Origin: JANNSX01 sp031403155
GTDB lineage: Bacteria > Pseudomonadota > Alphaproteobacteria > Rhizobiales > Hyphomicrobiaceae
NCBI GenBank assembly: GCA_031403155.1
Contig: JANNSX010000138.1
Coordinates: 1 to 15,425 of the forward strand
Direction of reading: 5' to 3'
Length of the DNA: 15,425 nt
Shown: positions 13,834-15,425 of the stretch, piece after piece
Layout: every line of letters begins with the position of its first letter
How positions within the stretch are numbered: position 1 is the stretch's first letter
Notes under the pieces: model-generated
Told to the model about the DNA's origin: nothing
Seen by the model: the letters and a program-made list of their open reading frames with translations, nothing else
Databases searched by the model: none
Translations under genes and position numbers: made by a program

Positions 13834-14073
13834 ATGGGTCAGATTCTCATCCGCAACCTCGACGCCGCCGTGTTGGATGCCCTGAAGGCGCGTGCGGCGC
13901 GATCGGGCATTTCGCTCGAGGAGGAGGTCCGGCGCGCACTGGCGGCGTCCGCGGGGCTCTCGCGAGCCGAGGCTCTCGCCCGGCTCGACGCCGTCAGCGC
14001 GATGATCGGCAAGACGCCGGGGCCGACCACACACGACGACCTGCGCGCCGACCGGGATCGCGACGGCCGATGA
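13834..14073 (+). CDS. FitA/VapB-like ribbon-helix-helix antitoxin
   Basis: This is a 79-residue antitoxin. Residues 1-40 form the DNA-binding ribbon-helix-helix: the strand MGQILIRNLD, then AVLDALKARAARSGISLEEEVRRAL, which is the typical FitA-type helix pair. The charged C-terminus (about 50-79, ending DDLRADRDRDGR) should be the disordered part that wraps and blocks the toxin. The stop overlaps the toxin start as ATGA (14070-14073), so translation is coupled. A three-copy GATATC palindrome immediately upstream is the probable autoregulatory site. There is no strong Shine-Dalgarno before the ATG at 13834; GGA is present close by. Confidence 0.87.
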   Translation: MGQILIRNLDAAVLDALKARAARSGISLEEEVRRALAASAGLSRAEALARLDAVSAMIGKTPGPTTHDDLRADRDRDGR

Positions 14074-14474
14074 TCATCGTCGATGCGAGCGTCGCGCTCA
14101 AATGGGTGGTGCCCGAGGCCGGGTCGGATCGGGCGCGCCACCTCTTGGCAAGCGAGGTGCTCGCCGCCCCCGACCTCATGTGGGTCGAATGCGCCAACGT
14201 CCTATGGGTCAAGGTCCGGCGGGGACAAATCTTGCGTGAAACAGCGACGGCGGCGATGGTTGCCATCGATGCAGCGCCGGTACGTTGCGTCGCCGCCAGG
14301 GATCATGCCAAGGCCGCCCAAGCCATGGCCTTCGAGTTGGACCAGACAGCCTACGACTGTCTCTACCTCGCCGCCGCTTTGGCCGAGAGGGCCATTCTCG
14401 TCACCGCGGATGAAGCCTTCGCGCGAGCGGCTGAGGCGCATCCTGTTTATGGACCGTCGGTTCGTGCGCTGTGA
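14070..14474 (+). CDS. vapC: PIN-domain ribonuclease toxin, VapC type
   Basis: This 134-residue PIN-domain toxin would cut RNA with divalent metal when freed from the antitoxin. The four expected acidic residues are visible: Asp5 (IIVDASVALKW), Glu40 (WVECANVLW), Asp96 (TAYDCLYLAAAL) and Asp114 (LVTADEAF). The PIN core is complete, so the toxin looks active rather than decayed. It overlaps the antitoxin gene by four bases. Known VapC enzymes cut tRNA or rRNA; the target here cannot be read. After its stop there are 32 bases and then a strong hairpin at 14507-14541. Confidence 0.9.
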   Translation: MIIVDASVALKWVVPEAGSDRARHLLASEVLAAPDLMWVECANVLWVKVRRGQILRETATAAMVAIDAAPVRCVAARDHAKAAQAMAFELDQTAYDCLYLAAALAERAILVTADEAFARAAEAHPVYGPSVRAL

Positions 14475-14506
14475 GTGGCTCGCCGAAAGGGTGCCGAATT
14501 CGATCG

Positions 14507-14541
14507 CCGTTATCCCACCTTTCGGAAAGGTGGGATAACGG
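14507..14541. terminator. Very strong perfect hairpin between convergent genes
   Basis: CCGTTATCCCACCTTTC (14507-14523) and GAAAGGTGGGATAACGG (14525-14541) are perfect 17-bp complements around a single G, so in practice a stem of about 14-16 bp with a tiny loop. It sits one base after the stop of the minus-strand unknown gene and 32 bp after the vapC stop. A bidirectional terminator fits the position, but neither side has a T-run. A related CCGAAAGGGTG at 14483-14493 could pair with CACCTTTCGG in the left arm. Confidence 0.45.
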
Positions 14542-14542
14542 A

Positions 14543-15223
14543 CTACGCGTTGATGCGATTGATAGTTCTTTGCCTGCTGTCGCTGATCGCGTCGAGGGCG
14601 TGGCGCGCTTCGATTTTCTTGATCGCTTCATCCTTTGAGCGATATCGCCAGTTCTCACTGTGCCCCAAAAAAATGTTTGCGGCCGCTTCAACAGTGCCTT
14701 TCTGGTAGCTCTTTCCCCGCAACTCGCCAATCAGAGCCTTAAACGCAACATCATCTTGATTGGCCTTTGTAAGTCGCTCGGCAATTTCTCTTGGCGATCT
14801 CACTGTCTCGGCCTTCGGGGTCTGCTTCCTTGCTGATGGTTTTTTCGTTGGTGTTGCCGCAAGAATTGGACCGGCTTGACCGAGAGGGAGACCGCCAATG
14901 GGCTTGAGTGCGCCAAGCAGCGAGAGAACATCTGCGCCGGCTCCTCGAATTCCCGCAGTGACAAGGAATTCACCTAGTTCAGCTAACATCGGCAAGACAG
15001 CGGAAATGCGGTCCGCTTCCTCAACGGAGGCTGTGAACTCAACATTCTCGGCTCGCTTCCGAAGTTCTGCAATCCTGTCACCTTTCACCGCACTGAGGTC
15101 GCTGCTCAGCAGAGCAAGGCGGTCCGCGTTCCCCACAGCTCCAGCTTTGCTAAGAACTCTTCTGTGCGCATCCAGGAGTGCGACAAGGCCTATCAACGCT
15201 TTCGTTCCAGCGGGTTTTGTCAT
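14543..15223 (-). CDS. Hypothetical helical protein in lower-G+C DNA
   Basis: I do not recognise this 226-residue protein. It appears all-helical and soluble, in two parts. Residues about 5-122 are Leu/Ala-rich helices containing LLDAHRRVLSKAG and AVLPMLAELGEFLVTAGIRGAG, and residues about 144-226 run REIAERLTKANQDDVAFKALIGEL to a basic end. A Lys/Pro/Thr linker (124-143, TKKPSARKQTPK) joins them. Base composition is visibly lower in G+C than to the left; a count over 14641-14700 gives 30 of 60. The ATG at 15223 overlaps the stop of an upstream gene as ATGA, with AGAAGG nearby, so it is the second gene of a coupled unit. A strong hairpin starts one base after its stop. Gain by transfer is plausible but unproven. 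Confidence 0.72.
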   Translation of the reverse strand: MTKPAGTKALIGLVALLDAHRRVLSKAGAVGNADRLALLSSDLSAVKGDRIAELRKRAENVEFTASVEEADRISAVLPMLAELGEFLVTAGIRGAGADVLSLLGALKPIGGLPLGQAGPILAATPTKKPSARKQTPKAETVRSPREIAERLTKANQDDVAFKALIGELRGKSYQKGTVEAAANIFLGHSENWRYRSKDEAIKKIEARHALDAISDSRQRTINRINA

Positions 15224-15425
15224 TTTCCGACCTTCTTCAAGGGCGCTCTCGCGGCAACTTCTTCGGCCAGCGCCTTGAACATGTCTCTCGTCTCGTCATC
15301 GTCAAAATAGGCCAAACGATTGTCAACGCCGGAGTGAAGCTGCAGCGGCGTTCCGGAGTAAAAGTGCAGCAGTGATGCGAGCAACAAGGCCCCCGATATC
15401 GGGGGCCTTGTTGCTTGTCGCGTTT
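15220..15425 (-). CDS. Partial unknown gene coupled to the one downstream
   Basis: Reading leftward on the minus strand, a frame is open from the window edge to a TGA at 15220-15222 that overlaps the next gene's ATG as ATGA. The translated end includes SLLHFYSGTPLQLHSG, VDNRLAYFDDDETRDMFK and ALAEEVAARAPLKKVGK, which looks like real protein but is not a family I recognise. The only in-frame ATG (15282) is too late to be attractive. Either the gene begins beyond the window, or it starts at a TTG at 15384-15387 next to a 36-bp palindrome (15380-15415) that would otherwise be a terminator for something farther right. The true 5' end is therefore unresolved. Confidence 0.5.
   Translation of the reverse strand, partial: TRQATRPPISGALLLASLLHFYSGTPLQLHSGVDNRLAYFDDDETRDMFKALAEEVAARAPLKKVGK
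15380..15415. terminator. Perfect 36-bp palindrome, terminator-like
   Basis: AGCAACAAGGCCCCCGAT (15380-15397) and ATCGGGGGCCTTGTTGCT (15398-15415) are perfect 18-bp complements with no spacer. The G+C-rich core flanked by AACAAGG/CCTTGTT has the look of an intrinsic terminator, though the T-run is broken on both sides (TTGTTGCT). The partial minus-strand frame stays open through it, so it may instead be inside a coding region or act as a DNA site. Confidence 0.5.

Overview
The window is G+C-rich, densely coded DNA that reads as an alphaproteobacterium, most likely of the Rhizobiales/Hyphomicrobiales. The evidence is a ChpT histidine phosphotransferase gene, a DUF1134 (EipA-type) periplasmic protein, a near-consensus CtrA box, and intergenic palindromic elements of the kind common in that order. 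No rRNA, tRNA, CRISPR array or transposase was found.

Layout. 89-1967: two overlapping family 2 glycosyltransferases on +, probably the edge of a surface-polysaccharide cluster. 2082-4535: two envelope genes on -, a membrane-anchored coiled-coil protein and an EipA/DUF1134 protein with a long Tyr/Pro/acid-rich linker. 4922-6057: chpT and a single-domain response regulator on +, with a CtrA-like box between them. 6142-8118: a TIR-domain protein whose remaining parts look like the flanks of a TIR/NB-ARC/TPR (STAND) protein from which the ATPase core is missing. 8195-8680: a GNAT acetyltransferase. 8738-9076: a small unknown gene on -. 9175-9347: a large imperfect inverted-repeat element. 9391-13788: a divergent metabolic pair, a GMC flavoprotein on - and a dimethylglycine/sarcosine-dehydrogenase-like flavoprotein on +, whose shared 345-bp promoter region carries two perfect dyads. 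13803-14474: a type II toxin-antitoxin pair (FitA/VapB-like RHH and PIN-domain VapC) with its own palindromic operator. 14543-15425: two tightly coupled unknown genes on - in DNA of visibly lower G+C, bounded by two strong perfect hairpins.

How the genes may work together. chpT and the receiver gene belong to the CckA-ChpT-CtrA signalling world. EipA is reported in Brucella as an envelope-integrity protein linked to CtrA control, so the 3.7-6.1 kb part reads as an envelope/cell-cycle locus. The GMC and dimethylglycine-dehydrogenase-like genes suggest use of choline/betaine-type methylated amines, but their substrates cannot be read from the sequence.

The most unusual object is the TIR protein. 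It keeps a TIR domain with the putative catalytic Glu and the helical/winged-helix and TPR-like parts of a STAND protein, but has no P-loop, and it lies next to cell-cycle signalling genes rather than in a defence island.
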